Shown: in pieces, positions 14,447-25,851 of the stretch
How the letters are laid out: the number at the start of each line of letters is the position of its first letter
How positions within the stretch are numbered: position 1 is the first letter of the stretch
The notes under the pieces: model-generated
Told to the model about the DNA's origin: nothing
Seen by the model: the letters and a program-made list of their open reading frames with translations, nothing else
The model's database searches: none
Made by a program: the position numbers and the translations under genes
Assembly: GCA_019915015.1 (NCBI GenBank)
Contig: JAHBBC010000009.1
Location: forward strand, 558,001 to 622,000
DNA length: 64,000 nucleotides
Direction of reading: 5' to 3'
From: Auriscalpium vulgare
Lineage: Eukaryota > Basidiomycota > Agaricomycetes > Russulales > Auriscalpiaceae

Positions 14447-16750
14447 CGACATAGTTTCCAAGGGTTCGGTGTAGTGTATGTAGACTACATAGACTACGTT
14501 TTTGCTGTCGGTTCTATATAGTACTACATATGCATACACGCGTGATCTCATACCGGTCGCAACTATGGAATCTATACATACTACAGCGACTACCCGCCCC
14601 ACAGACGCATCGCTGCCTGTCTAATCGGCGCACAGAGGATGCCCGTTGCCCTGAATTCCTGACCTCGAGCTCTGTCTCCAGCGAGTCGCCCCGACGAGCC
14701 ACAGCATGCAACGCGGCACCGGCGAGTGAATTGGCGATGCCCCCAGGCCTGGCCAGTCGCAGGTGCATTGCAAGAAGTCGGCTACGTGATCCGCTTGGTG
14801 ACCCCAGGTGAGGCGTCCAAGCTGGGGCTCGTCGTGCCGACGGTGGAACGGGCTTCACGTCGCTGCTGCTGGTGCCCGTCCTACGCTGCGAGGATACGCT
14901 CCGCCGCCCGCTTCTTGCCAGCGCACTTAGGACAGCTCGGAGCTGAGGCTCGTGTAAGCGCGAAGCCGATGAGATCAAATGGTACACGCACCTGCAAGTC
15001 ATCAAGAAACCCCTTCTGCGTTGAGCAGGCGTTAGGCTCACAGTAGCGGCTGTGAGCTGGCAGTGACTCGTGAGGCTCTGCGAGCAGAAAGGCCGGCTGA
15101 TGCCGGCCCTAAACACATCAGATCCCGTGACTGCATGTTGAGCTTTTTCGACTGACGACTCTAACCTCTCGCTTGCCCCTCCACGTCTGCGTCGCCGAAC
15201 TCTCCCCTACTCTACCACTTATACCTCATGGCGCGTGACTTTACACCCCCTCTTTGTTTTCTTGGTCCATCCCCCTATTGCGAACTCAACATCAACATCA
15301 AGCGCACCAGAAGAAGCCAACGTCGACATCGAGACGCAAGAGCGTGCTCATCTCGGGTCCTCTTCCTGCCTATCCCCCGCATTGCCCTCCTCCCACCAGA
15401 GCACGCAATGTGATTCTCACGGACACGTTATACAATGGCCGAAGTATGATGAGTTCATTCGCTTGACTACTCTCACTGATGATCCTCCGCTCGCCCTACT
15501 CTAGGTTTCCCCTCATGCAAGCCCCTCGTTCATCTGACTTGCGCCCAGGGCCTACAGCGCGTGCCGATCTTGAAGCGCCGGGCTCATCGACAGTATGGTA
15601 GGCGGATATGCTCCGCATAGCACGGTGCGTGCATTTCCTGCCGAGACAGCGTTATGACCGGGCACTGACAACTTTGACAGTGACCACGCGATCGCCACGA
15701 TCGATGCCCGGCTCTTCTCTTGGCCTCTGCCGATGCCTTTGCGGCGGGCGAGCGTGAGTCCGTGCGTGACCTTGCCGTCCCACTGGGCTCGGAAGAATTT
15801 GAGGCAGATGACTTGGAAGGGCACCGGGCAGAGGTTGCCGACACGGGGATGTTGGTGGGAATGCTCTCAATGTATCTACCGTCGTAGACTGCCAATTTAT
15901 ATCCAGTTTTCTGCATTGCTGAAGCTACGAGCGGGTACCTGTCACAGCGTGCAGCACGCCGGCCGTGCCGCGTGGCGGCCTCAACCTACTAGAGTAGCAT
16001 GGCTAATATATAGACACAGTGCATCTATGTTGTACTATGTAGAAACACCTGCCTTGACGACGCGCTACAGTGTGCAATAAAGTTAGGGGGTGTCAACAGC
16101 ACTACACTGTCTATATAGGCTACAGAGCACGACATAGGATTTTTCCGATTTCCTGATGACGCTTGATGCAGTGATGAAGTGGGACCGTGACGAACTCTGA
16201 CTCTCGAGTGGGCAAGAATATTTAGGGTTGCGGAGATTTTCCTTCTGGCGTTAAGGCATTTAGTATATGGAACGATGCTGTAGCTCTGTATGTTCTACTT
16301 GAGGAAGAACCGTTTGCATCAGCCAGCCAAATTCTCCTGCGGGAGGCAAGAAAACCCGTCGATGAGCTTCCATCTGGTCGAAGATGCGTTCGCAAGAGTT
16401 ACTTACCCTCGAGCAGACCATGAAGGTGTGACTTCCTAGTAGAGCATTCTGGTCAGTATAAGCGCACCTCCTGAGCATTGTCCGACGCGGTCGACTGAGG
16501 AGTCCGAGATTGCCGGTCGACGTGTCCACCTCGCTTTGCCTCATCCCGCCTCGCCCGCCTCGGTTTATCGCCGCGCTCGAAGCTCCTGCTGGCGGCGAAC
16601 TCGAAGCAACTCCCAACTGTAACATTTTCGCACATCTGTCTCTTCACTGGCATGAGACCGCAGTACTCCCCTCTCTCTACTTAATCGCCCGCGCACCCTT
16701 TATCCCGCAAAGCAGAAGATTAACATTGGCGCGGTCGCGCATCGTGTACG
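14447..16750. other. Gene-poor stretch, no supported gene
   Basis: About 2.3 kb with only short, unrecognised ORFs. A CT-rich stretch followed by ATG occurs at 15170-15230, but the frame has no supporting motif. A minus-strand fragment at ~16260-16390 (RIFDQMEAHRRVFLPPAGEF in frame) could be an exon of an unknown gene; nothing adjoining supports it. The last ~150 bp should contain the ALG5 promoter. Confidence 0.35.
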
Positions 16751-18079
16751 ATGGATGAAACGACTGTGCTGTATGGCGGCGTTGCCGTTGCTCTGCTTGC
16801 GGCTGCACTGACATCGGTGAGTGTGATATTTCTTTCCGCGTCGCGGCCGCTGGTGGGTGCGAGGGGGGAGAGACGATGAGCACCATTTCATCCTTGTTCT
16901 TAGAGCTGCGGGCCGTTCGTTCATCGGACGTGCGCCGCGGCGACGACGACACACAACGGTCACGGTTCCTCGGAACCTTCACACTGATCCGTCCCCTCTT
17001 CCTGATTATTGAACTCGTCTTTCGGCACCCTTGCTGAACCATGCATGTTTGACAGGCATACATTTTGCTCCTGCTATGGACGCCGCCCCCAATACCCTCT
17101 CACCCGTCCGAAAAACGATTTCGCTCCCTTGCATCGCCCACGATGGCCGTTGCGCTCCCGTCACTCCTCGATGCGCCGTCGCTCGCGCTCACCGTCGTCA
17201 TCCCTGCGTACAACGAGACCGCGCGCCTCCCAGCGATGCTCGCCGCCGCCGTGGCGTACCTCTCCTCCTCCTTCCCCTCCCTCGCCTCCTCCAAATTCTC
17301 TCTACCAAACCACACGACAAACAACACGAGCAAGAGCGCGCCGGACTTCGAGATCGTCATCGTCGACGACGGCTCCGCGGACGGCACAGCGGAGAAGGCG
17401 CTCGAGCTCGCGGGCGAGCACCCCGGCGTGGAGATCCGCGTGGTGAAGCTGGAGCAGAACCTCGGGAAGGGCGGCGCGGTGCGCCATGGGATGCTGCACG
17501 GGCGCGGGAAGCGGCTGCTCATGGTCGACGCGGACGGGGCGAGCCGGTTCGAGGACCTCGGGTTGCTGTGGACGGCGCTGGACACGCTCGCACCGCAGGG
17601 CGAAGCCGGTGTTGCCATCGGAAGCCGCGCGCACCTCGTGAAGACCGCAGCGGTCGTGAAGGTGCGCTTCCATTTCGATGTCCCGGCGTGCGCTGCTTGA
17701 CACAGCCGCTGCGCAGCGCTCCTTCATCCGCAACTTCCTCATGTACGGCCTGCACACGGTGCTGCGGCTCGTCGGCGTCGGGCACATCCGTGACACGCAG
17801 TGCGGCTTCAAGCTCTTCACGCGCGCCGCGGCGGCGCAGATTTTCCCGCGGCAGCACCTGACGACGTGGATTTTCGACGTCGAGGTGCTGCTCCTCGCAA
17901 AGCAGCTCGGTGTGCCCGTCGTCGAGGTGCCCATCGAGTGGCACGAGGTGCCCGGCAGCAAGCTCAGCGTCATGCGCGACTCGCTGCAGATGCTGCGCGA
18001 CCTGCTCGTCCTGCGCGCGAACCAGCTGCTGGGCCGGTGGAAGCTTGATCTGCCTGAGAACAAGCCGAAGTCGGAATGA
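16751..18079 (+). CDS. ALG5: Dolichyl-phosphate beta-glucosyltransferase (ALG5)
   Basis: Three exons (16751-16816, 17056-17661, 17717-18079) give 344 residues, close to the family's usual ~330. Splicing exon 1 to exon 2 creates one N-terminal transmembrane helix (VLYGGVAVALLAAALTSAYI), as expected for this ER membrane enzyme. The GT-A fold follows: LTVVIPAYNETARLPAML, FEIVIVDDGSADGTAEKAL (acidic donor site), LGKGGAVRHGML, the DxD-like LLMVDADGASRF, AIGSRAHLVKTAAVVK, then after the second junction RSFIRNFLMYGLHTVLRLVG, RDTQCGFKLF and TTWIFDVEVLLLAKQ. The enzyme transfers glucose from UDP-Glc to dolichyl-phosphate for the last three sugars of the N-glycan precursor. The first intron is unusually long for this locus (239 bp). 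Fragments of this gene recur downstream in the kinase array. Confidence 0.93.
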
Positions 18080-18684
18080 CTGTACTTACGTCCCGCCACC
18101 TTGACATAGGCATATCTAACTTATTGATCGTCTTCATGACATGGGCCGGGTCCGCAGTTGTTGCATTGCCTCGTCTGGTCTCGGGCTCTGCGACATTCAA
18201 GCTTCTATTTGCGGAGCAAATAATTGCATCGAACAGGTTTGCAGAGACGGCTGAAAAGACACAGATAATGAAGGAAGCGTTGAAGCCAAGTGGAAGCACG
18301 ACATTGAATCCAACGAAGAAAGAGACGACGGTCCCAAAGGTCATCGTTCACTGGGCGTAACGCTACATGTGAAAGCGCAGCAGTAGATTTAGACAGTTTC
18401 ATCGATTTTGCAACGGGAGGAGCAGCGGTAGCCTCTCGCTGTACTCTTCGCTTTGGCCGTTTTCAAGCTCGTCCCGCTCCCTGGCGATGCCTCCCGCATC
18501 CTCGCCACCCACGCCCCATCTAGGTTGCAGTGCACCACTAACATTCGATTGGACGGCTTGAAGGAATATTGCAAGCAAGGAGCTCTGACGGATTGTAAAG
18601 TTCGAAGTCTCAGCCCATGATAAGATAAGATTGTTCGGCGTACAGCACCCGAGCGCGTCTGACGCTCAGGTCCTTTCCACCACC
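18080..18684. other. ALG5 3' flank
   Basis: No supported gene. Hydrophobic ORFs on both strands at 18000-18360 (for example SFFVGFNVVLPLGF on minus) lack recognisable motifs. This is the boundary between single-copy sequence and the kinase array. Confidence 0.35.
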
Positions 18685-18840
18685 ACTAGTAGTAGTACTG
18701 TTGTATTTGCGCGCGTGCCCCGCAATCACGCGCCTCCTATATATGTAGCGATGCTCACCTCCGTGCTCTCAACAGTTAGTTGTACTCGGGCGCTTGGGTC
18801 ATCCGGAGGTTGAATATCGGCGGGCGGTACAAAAACAACA
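18685..18840 (+). promoter_or_regulatory. Class A kinase promoter region (K1)
   Basis: About 155 bp shared with the upstream regions of K3, K7 and K11: TGTTGTATTTG, AATCACGCGCCTCC, CGATGCTCAC..CCGTGCTCT, ACAGTyAxTTGTACTCGGGC, then GCTTGGG and a CGG-rich box. It ends 50-100 bp before the start codon. Conservation across copies is seen directly; promoter function is inferred from position. Confidence 0.5.
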
Positions 18841-18890
18841 CGTCGCAGTTCTACAAGACGCTCAAACCATCCCTCCTTCCCCCCCTCGCC

Positions 18891-20240
18891 ATGAGCGCGC
18901 ACGACCCTCTACTCAAGAACTTAGATCCGTCGATACGTCGCAACGACCCGCGGCACCCCTACTACCGGATTGAAGAGACCTTGTACGACCACGAGGTACG
19001 ATGGAGAGACCGAGCGTACTTTCTGGAGGGTCGAGGCTACCTCCTCCGACCACGCCTGCGACCGGGTTGGCAGCCTTCATGGGTCGGAACAAACAAGCCA
19101 TATTATGAAGTAGAAGACGGGATTTCTTCACCGGTGCAGTCATTCTTCTACATACTCATGAAACACGTCTCATTTGATAACTAGCTGCGAGTACATCTCA
19201 TTGACGCAACGCGTCTCTCTGACGGCAAGATGGTCTACATCAAACGTGTACAAACAGGCGACCTGGAGTCCCGAATTGCGATCAAACTTTCAACTGAGGC
19301 TTTGCGCAGCGATCCGGAGAATCACTCCGTCCCGATCATCGACACGTTTGTGGACTCGGAAGACAGTCAAGTCTCGTATATCGTCATGCCATTCTTGAGG
19401 CCTGTTGGCCGGCCTGAATTCGGGTTTATTGGAGAACTCCTTGATTTCGGTGAACAGATCCTGGAGGTGTGTTTACCGCGTTCTCTTCTCCCTGGCATAA
19501 ATCAACGTCCTCTCCTAGGGCCTAACTTTCCTTCATGACAACGGAATTGCTCACCGGTAAGTCGGCTTCTAACTCTTGAGTTTTCATCCCTGATCCGTCA
19601 TTCAAGTGACGCCGCGTTGCCCAATATCATGATGGATGCGAGCGCGATGTTTCCCCAAGGATTCCACCCTATCTACCAGTCAGACCTGCCAGACTTGTCG
19701 GGGGAGGCACCGAGCTACTCCCGACTGTCCGCTGGCGTCAAGTACTACTTTGTGGACTACGGTATCTCTTCGGAATTTCCTTTGGACAGCGATCCGGCAT
19801 CGAGACTGGTTGTCGGGACGCTGGGACGGGACCAAGAACCACCCGAGCTTTCGGACACCGTTCCCTATGACCCCTTCAAGCTAGACATATTCGTCATTGG
19901 GAATATAATTCGGCGCGAGTACTACGAGGTATGCGTGTTGAAGAATCGTCTTCGAATGAGCTGACGACGCTATTTTCAGGCAGCCACAAACCTGGATTTC
20001 CTCCGGCCATTTGTCCTTTCGATGACGAATTCAGACCCCAATATGCGCCCGCCAGCTCGCGAGCTCCTCGAGCAGTGGCGGCTCATGCGACGCAGTTATT
20101 CGGCTGTCAGCAGACATTGGCGGATAAGGCTTCGAAGGGAATCTGTTGTAGAACGGCTCTTCTGGGATGGCATATACTCAGTAAGACTGGTCGTGCACTT
20201 CCTCAAGTGGCTCGGAGGAAAGCGCTATCCTGGGGCGTGA
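18891..20240 (+). CDS. Kinase-like gene K1 of the array (intact)
   Basis: Five exons (18891-19133, 19185-19466, 19519-19556, 19607-19928, 19980-20240) give 381 residues, a layout shared by every copy. The family belongs to the large Agaricomycete protein-kinase-like group that begins with a short acidic head and RWRDRAYFLEGRGYLLRPRL, PGWQPSWVGTNK. There is no glycine loop. The ATP-lysine equivalent is MVYIKRV (Lys101); a hinge-like YIVMPFL follows; the catalytic loop is HRDAALPNIMMD (Asp189, Asn194, without the usual Lys two residues after Asp); the Mg-binding motif is VDYG (Asp238). The C-lobe ends with SDPNMRPPARELLEQW, the usual kinase PxxRP helix, and a hydrophobic tail LVVHFLKWLGG. Exon 3 carries only the HRD histidine and is 38 nt long. 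Kinase activity is plausible but unproven. K1 is nearly identical to K6. Confidence 0.85.
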
Positions 20241-20665
20241 TGTCGCGCAGTGTTCCTGCGCTTCGGTATGTATTCTGTAGTATCTTAGCTTGCTCTGCAT
20301 ACCAGTCTTCGGTAATATCTTGGTGTACCGCTAGCTATGCCTATCATATATTGTGGACTGATGCGTTCCTCGTATTTCCCAATCGCATCCCTGTCAAGAG
20401 CGCGCGGCGCACATAAAGTGCATGTATGAGTAAGTGCTCGTAGAGTGTAGTCCGCGAGCATGTACGAGGACGATGTCTCCACGTTGGCAACATCACAAAG
20501 AGTGTAGGTCCGTATAATGTTACGCTGTTGTTACATGTCCGAGCAGAAGGTAAGGTGTCGCAAGAAAGTACTGCAATTGCGTCCGGGCGCATGGGTCAGT
20601 TTGAATCTCCGCGGTGGAAAACCGACAACTGGCTCCCAGATTCTCAGTCCCACATACCTCTCGCC
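20241..20665. other. K1-K2 spacer, hybrid of two flank types, with class A box
   Basis: 20241-20459 matches the 3' flank of K2, K5 and K6. From 20460 the sequence switches to the type found at 37153-37250, downstream of G2. From ~20570 it switches again to the K6 upstream type (GCAATTGCGTCCGGGCGC ... CTCCGCGG at 20570-20614). The mosaic is seen directly. Confidence 0.7.
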
Positions 20666-22021
20666 ATGAGTGCGTACGACCCTCTACTCAAGAACTTAGA
20701 TCCCTCAATCGGTCGCGACGACCCGCGGCACCCCTACTACCGAATTGAAGAGACCTTGTACGACCACGAGATACGATGGAGAGAGCGCGCGTACTTTCTG
20801 GAGGATCGAGGCTACCTCCTCCGACCACGCCTGCGACCAGGTTGGCAGCCCTCGTGGGTCGGAACCAACAAGAGTTATTTCACAGCAGAAGACGGGCTTT
20901 CGTTACCGGTGCAGTTGTTCCTCTACACACTCATGAAGAAACATATCTCATCTGATAAATAGCTGCGATTCCCCCTCGTTGACGCAACGCGCCTTTCCGA
21001 CGGCAATTTGGTCTACATCAAACGCGTAAAAACAGGCGACCTTGAGTCCCGAATTGCGATCAAGCTCTCAACTGAGGCTTCGCGCCGGGACCCCAGGAAT
21101 CACTCCGTCCCGATCATCGACACGTTTGTGGACTCGGAAGACGGCCAGATCTCGTATATCGTCATGCCATTCTTGAAGTCCATTGACGATCCTGAGTTTG
21201 AGTTTATTGGCGAGTTTCTTAATTTCGGTGAACAGATCTTGGAGGTGCGTTTGTCGCGCTCTCTCCTCCCTGGCCTACATCAATGTCCTTCTCTAGGGCC
21301 TAACTTTCCTCCATGACAATGGAATTGCTCACCGGTAAGTCAGCCTCGAATGCCGGAGTTTTCACACCCTAAGCCATCATTCTTAGGGACGCCGCGTCGC
21401 CCAACATCATGATGGACGCGAGCGCGATGTTTCCCAAAGGATTCCACCCAATCGACCAGGCATCCCTACCCGACATGTCTGCGCTAGCACCGAGCCGCTC
21501 CCGACTCTCCGCTGGTGTCAAGTACTTCTTCGTGGACTACGGTATTTCATCCGAATTTCCTCTGGACAGCAATCCGGCATCAAGACTTGTTGTCGGAACG
21601 CTGGGGCGGGACCAGGAACCTCCGGAACTCTCGGACACCGTTCCCTACGACCCCTTCAAGCTGGATATATTTGTCCTCGGGAATGTCTTCCGGCGCGAGT
21701 ACTATGAGGTACTTTTACCGACCATCTGTCTTCAAATGTTCTGACGAACACTATTTCCAGACAGCCGCAAACATGAATTTTCTCCAGCCATTCGTTCTAG
21801 CGATGACCAACTCAGACCCCAATTTGCGCCCGCCGGCTCACGAGCTCCTCGAGCAGTGGCGGCTCATGCGACGCAGTTATTCGGCTGTCAGCAGACATTG
21901 GCGGATAAGGCCTCGAGGGGAATTTGTTGTAGAGCGGCTCTTCTGGGACGGCATATACTCAGTAAGACTCATTTTGCACTTCCTCAAGTGGCTCGGAGGA
22001 AAGCGCTATCCTGGGGCGTGA
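20666..22021 (+). CDS. Kinase-like gene K2 (intact)
   Basis: Exons 20666-20908, 20963-21244, 21297-21334, 21387-21708, 21761-22021; 381 residues. It starts MSAYDPLLKNLDPSIGRDDP, so it groups with K1, K6 and K11. The catalytic loop reads HRDAASPNIMMD, the VDYG motif is kept and the lysine is in LVYIKRV. Distinguishing changes: FLKSIDDPEFEFIGEFLNFG (shared with K11 except N/D) and NMNFLQPFVLAMTNSDPNL in the last exon, where other copies have FLRPF. All splice sites are canonical GT-AG. The promoter is the shorter class A type with GGGCGCATGGG. The 3' flank begins the S1 spacer. Confidence 0.85.
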
Positions 22022-23920
22022 TGTCGCGCAGTGTTCCTGCGCTTCGGTATGTATTCTGTAGTATCTTAGCTTGCTCTGCATACCAGTCTTCGGTAATATC
22101 TTGGTGTACCGCTAGCTATGCCTATCATATATTGTGAACTAATCTGTTCCTCGTATTTCCCAATCGCATCCCTGTCAAGAGCGCGCAGCGCACATAAAGT
22201 GCATGTATGAGTAAGTACTCGTAGAGTGTAGTCCGCAAGCGACACAAGGGGCACGGTGCCCTGACGCGCCGAAACACGGGCAGCCAGGTGGAACGTGGAG
22301 ACGGGGAACGGGAATAATTAACCCATGTACTGTAGCGTAAGGCCCCACGATCACCGAGAAATTGCGCCCCAACGTCGCCGGAGAGAAGACAGATCGTTCG
22401 GCATCATGAGTCGGATGCAATGCATTGTTGTACAAGCACATGTCGATCCAGTAGCCGAAGCAGCGGGCATTAGAACGCTCTAGGGTCATTGGGAAGCTGT
22501 TAGCGGATGTGAGCAGTAACTTGGCAGAGAGCAAACAGCACGTACCCACACAGCAGTTCGAGTGAATGCATCTTCGCGTCTCGATCCTGCCGAAGAAGTG
22601 AAGCCATGGAAAATCGTCAGCGGCCCTTGGAAGGTGACACACCTTGTAGGCTTGTAGCCCGTACCGAGATGACTTGCGACTGATGAGTATTTTGCGACCA
22701 ATGGCCGACGATGCTGCTTGGCGATTCGCCTGCTGCGCTACTTGGTGCGCGCGCGGCAACCGGATGTCCGTGGTGTCTTCTCGCTGAGATCGATGCTCCC
22801 TGCTCTGAGTTATTTAAATTAACCACGCCAGCACGAGACTCTGCATCCATGTGCACGCTCGCCGCGCCGCGCCGCGCTGTCCGGCAGCGCGAAAGGAGGT
22901 CGAGTCGAGATAACGGGGAACGACATCCTATGAAATTGGCCCGCGCCCGCTGTGCTTGGGAGAGCCGCGAGGTGTTGCGGCAGGCGGAGACTCGAGAGCA
23001 TCTTGTTTTTCCGCGGCTGAGAGCACTAGGATATGACACTGCGCAGTGCGATCGATGTAGTACGTCACAATTGCGACTCTGAGCGTACTTGTCAGTTTCA
23101 TTGTAAAAAGCACTAGTTCTGAGGGCGCACATGGGACGGGTGCAGCAGCGCCATGACGAAGATGAGCCAGACGAGCTCACGGACGCTGGAGGGGACTCGA
23201 TTTAGCCCGCATGTATTCTGTGAGACTGTGGCGACGCACCTTGTAAGATTGTCGTGCGGTCGTGAACGCTAGAGGTAGTAAACGCCAGAGGTAGACAAGG
23301 CAGTGGACTACATAGTGGTGAGCGGGAGGAAGGGCTGGTGAGGAATTCGACGCGGGCGTCGACCCGACAGCGCCAACTCACATCTTTCCACCACGACCGA
23401 ACTCAACGCCAATGGGTTCGGCGAGCGCACAGCTGGCGGCCGACAGTCTCTCTGCTCTTCATCTGAAAGCGGAAAACCTCTGCTCGCTGCACGCCGCTCG
23501 CAGCCACTCGCAAAATTGACGACATCGAGCAGATCGAGCCATGCGTGCGCCTTTTCCTCCTTTCCCCTCTTACCGTGCGCTCAGGGCACGCGCAGCACCG
23601 AGACAAGGCCGGCTTCCTGAATCTGAAAATAAAGGAGGATTTGCTGCTGCTCCGGAAGATGTCGCGTTCGGCGCTATGTAGCGTAACACTGCGATCCGCC
23701 AAGACGTCCGTGATCATCGACCTCGGGTCGAAGACTGGTACGAAGGGCTCTCAATCTGGGCTGCCTTGTTGGTGCCAACAACTCGTCCAGTTCAGATGTG
23801 CGTCTCCCGCCATTTCTCACCCTTTACATTCGCTTACTTTGGAGTCTACACACAGCGAGCGCACTTGAAGCATGACAGCATGACGCGCGCGACTCATACT
23901 CGTACACAGCGGGGTCCATG
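22022..23920. repeat. Spacer repeat S1, copy 1
   Basis: About 1.9 kb that recurs at 34897-36810 and 41064-42966, starting exactly at the stop codon of an A-type kinase. It has no plus-strand gene. The minus strand shows long but motif-poor open frames at 22175-22760 and 22617-23180, which are probably remnants of one decayed multi-exon gene: exon-like stretches such as RVPSSVRELVWLIFVMALL (~23150-23205) end at plausible splice sites. The 22230-22450 part is related to the relic elements in S2. Copies differ by small indels (for example the AT-rich TTATTTAAATTAA at 22807-22819, absent from copy 2). Confidence 0.6.
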
Positions 23921-24182
23921 ATTGACTTTCAGGAGAGTAAAGGCGACGGCCGCCACCGAGGGCGAGTGTAAAGCTGCCGGCCCCCTTGTGCTCAGCGTTG
24001 TATTTGCGTGCGTGTCAGGAAATCACGCGCCTCCCCACGATGCTCACTACCGTCCTCTTAACAGTCAATGGTGCTTGGGCGCTTGGGCCCTCCGACGTTC
24101 AATCCCCGCGGTGCAGAAACAACACGGCGCCGTACAAGACCTCAGACTATTTAGCCCCCTCCCTCCCCCTCCCGACGTTACT
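23921..24182 (+). promoter_or_regulatory. Class A kinase promoter region (K3)
   Basis: Matches the K7 upstream region almost base for base and K1/K11 in conserved blocks: TGTTGTATTTGCG (23998), AATCACGCGCCTCC (24020), GATGCTCACTACCGTCCTCT (24039-24058), GGGCGCTTGGG, CCGCGGTGCAGAAACAACAC (24106-24125). The true promoter limits are unknown. Confidence 0.45.
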
Positions 24183-25533
24183 ATGGATAGACCTCTACTC
24201 CCCGACATAGATCCCTCACTTCGTCTCAGCGACCCCCGGCATCCCTACCACCGAGTCGCAGAGACCTTACTCGGTCACGAGATACCATGGAGAGATCGCG
24301 CGCACTTTCTGGAGGGTCGGGGGTACCTCCTACGACCACGGCTCCGACCAGGCTGGCAGCCCTCGTGGGTGGGAACCAACAAGCGTTTCACCGATGCAGA
24401 AGACGGTATTGGCACACCGGTGCAGTTACTCTTCCGCACCCTCGATGAATCATATCTCGTTTGATAGCTAGTTGCGACACTACCTCATCGACGCCACGCG
24501 CCTATCCGACGGCAAGATGGTCTACATCAAACGCGTTCAAACAGGCGATCTGGAGTCCCGAATGCGATCAAGCTCTCGTCTGAGCCTCTGCATAGCGACC
24601 CCAGGAACCACTCCGTCCCGATCGTCGACACGTTCGTGGACTCGGATGACAGTCAATTCTCGTACATCGTCATGCCATTCCTGAGGCCAATATACTCGCC
24701 CGAGTTCCAGTATGTCGGCGAATCCCTTGACTTCGGTGAACAGATCTTGGAGGTGTGCCTTTCGCATCTTCTCCTTTACATCCTAACTCAGCTTCCGTCT
24801 CATAGGGCCTGACTTGCCTTCATGAGAACGGAATTGCTCACCGGTAAGTCAGCCTCGGTCATATGCTCTCCTACCCAACCTCATCATACTTCATAGGGAC
24901 TGCGCGACGCCCAATATCATGATGGACGCGGACGCGATGTATCCCAAAGGATTCCACCCTGTCAAGCAGGGATTCCTACCAGATTGGTCAGACGTAGCGC
25001 CATGCTACTCCCGGCTGTCCGCTGGCGCCAAATACTACTCGTGGATTACGGTTTCTCGTCCGAGTTTCCTGTGGACAGCGATCCAGCGTCGAGACGAGTG
25101 GTCGGGACACTGGGACGGGACCAAGAACCGCCAGAACTCTCGGACACCATCCCTTATGACCCCTTCAAGGTAGATATATTCGTCATCGGTAATATCTTCC
25201 GGCACGAGTATCATGAGGTATGCCTGCCTACGGATCGTCTTGAAAGGAAGATGCTGATAATTCAATTATCAGGCAGTCTCGAACATGGATTTCCTCCGGC
25301 CATTCATCCTTGCCATGACGAACCCAAATCCCAACGCACGCCCGTCAGCTCCCGAGCTGCTGAAACAGTGGCGGCTCTCACGTCGCACGTTTTCTGCTAT
25401 AAGCAGACATTGGCGGCTACGGGTCCGAACGGAACCTATTAGAGTATGGCTGTTCTGGGATGGCGTAGCTTCGGTGCGCCTGGTTGTCCACTTTCTGAAG
25501 TGGTTGGCAGGAAACCACTATCCGGGTGCCTGA
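24183..25533 (+). pseudogene. Kinase-like copy K3, two 1-bp deletions
   Basis: The five-exon layout is kept (24183-24419, 24472-24752, 24806-24843, 24897-25217, 25273-25533) and all splice sites look usable, but two exons are one base short. In exon 2, CCCGAATGCGATC (~24558-24570) replaces the CCCGAATTGCGATC of intact copies; this shifts the frame and brings a stop before the kinase core. In exon 4, TACTACTCGTGG (~25034-25045) lacks one T just before the VDYG codons. The underlying family features are still readable: HRDCATPNIMMD, NPNARPSAPELLKQW. The exon 2 lesion is shared with K7; the exon 4 lesion is not. If expressed, the product would be a ~120-residue truncated N-terminal piece. Confidence 0.85.
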
Positions 25534-25851
25534 TGGCGGCCGTATTTCCGTATGTTTTCTGTACTATCGCTCGCTCCGATCGTTTTATTTGCAAACCACA
25601 TGCCTCAATCGAGCGCATTCCTAACAGGATCGCGTGGTGACTGAATATCGGTGCAGTTGGGGCGACATAGACTCTAGAGATCCTGACCACGCACAAGTGT
25701 GTCACTGGGCAGATCACGTACGAGGACGATGTCTCCAACTTGGCAAAGAGTGTGTGGATCCACATCATGATACGTTGTACTTAGTGTTACATGTCCGAGC
25801 AGAAGGCAAGATGCCCAAGCAGAAGGCAAGGAAAGTGGCGTATGACAAGAA
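25534..25851. other. Convergent K3/G1 spacer
   Basis: 3' flanks of K3 (plus) and G1 (minus). The block GCCGTATTTCCGTATGTTTT just after the kinase stop recurs at 36837, after the deleted kinase. Short CAGAAGGCAAG repeats (25800-25835) precede the G1 stop and recur beside G2 and G3. No gene. Confidence 0.5.

Noticed and set aside
14514..15116. 200-codon minus-strand frame after the hypothetical gene
   Set aside because: No motif, unusual composition and no splice-compatible continuation.
17100..18099. Long minus-strand open frames opposite ALG5
   Set aside because: They are shadows of a GC-rich coding region; the plus strand has complete ALG5 motifs and correct splice phases.
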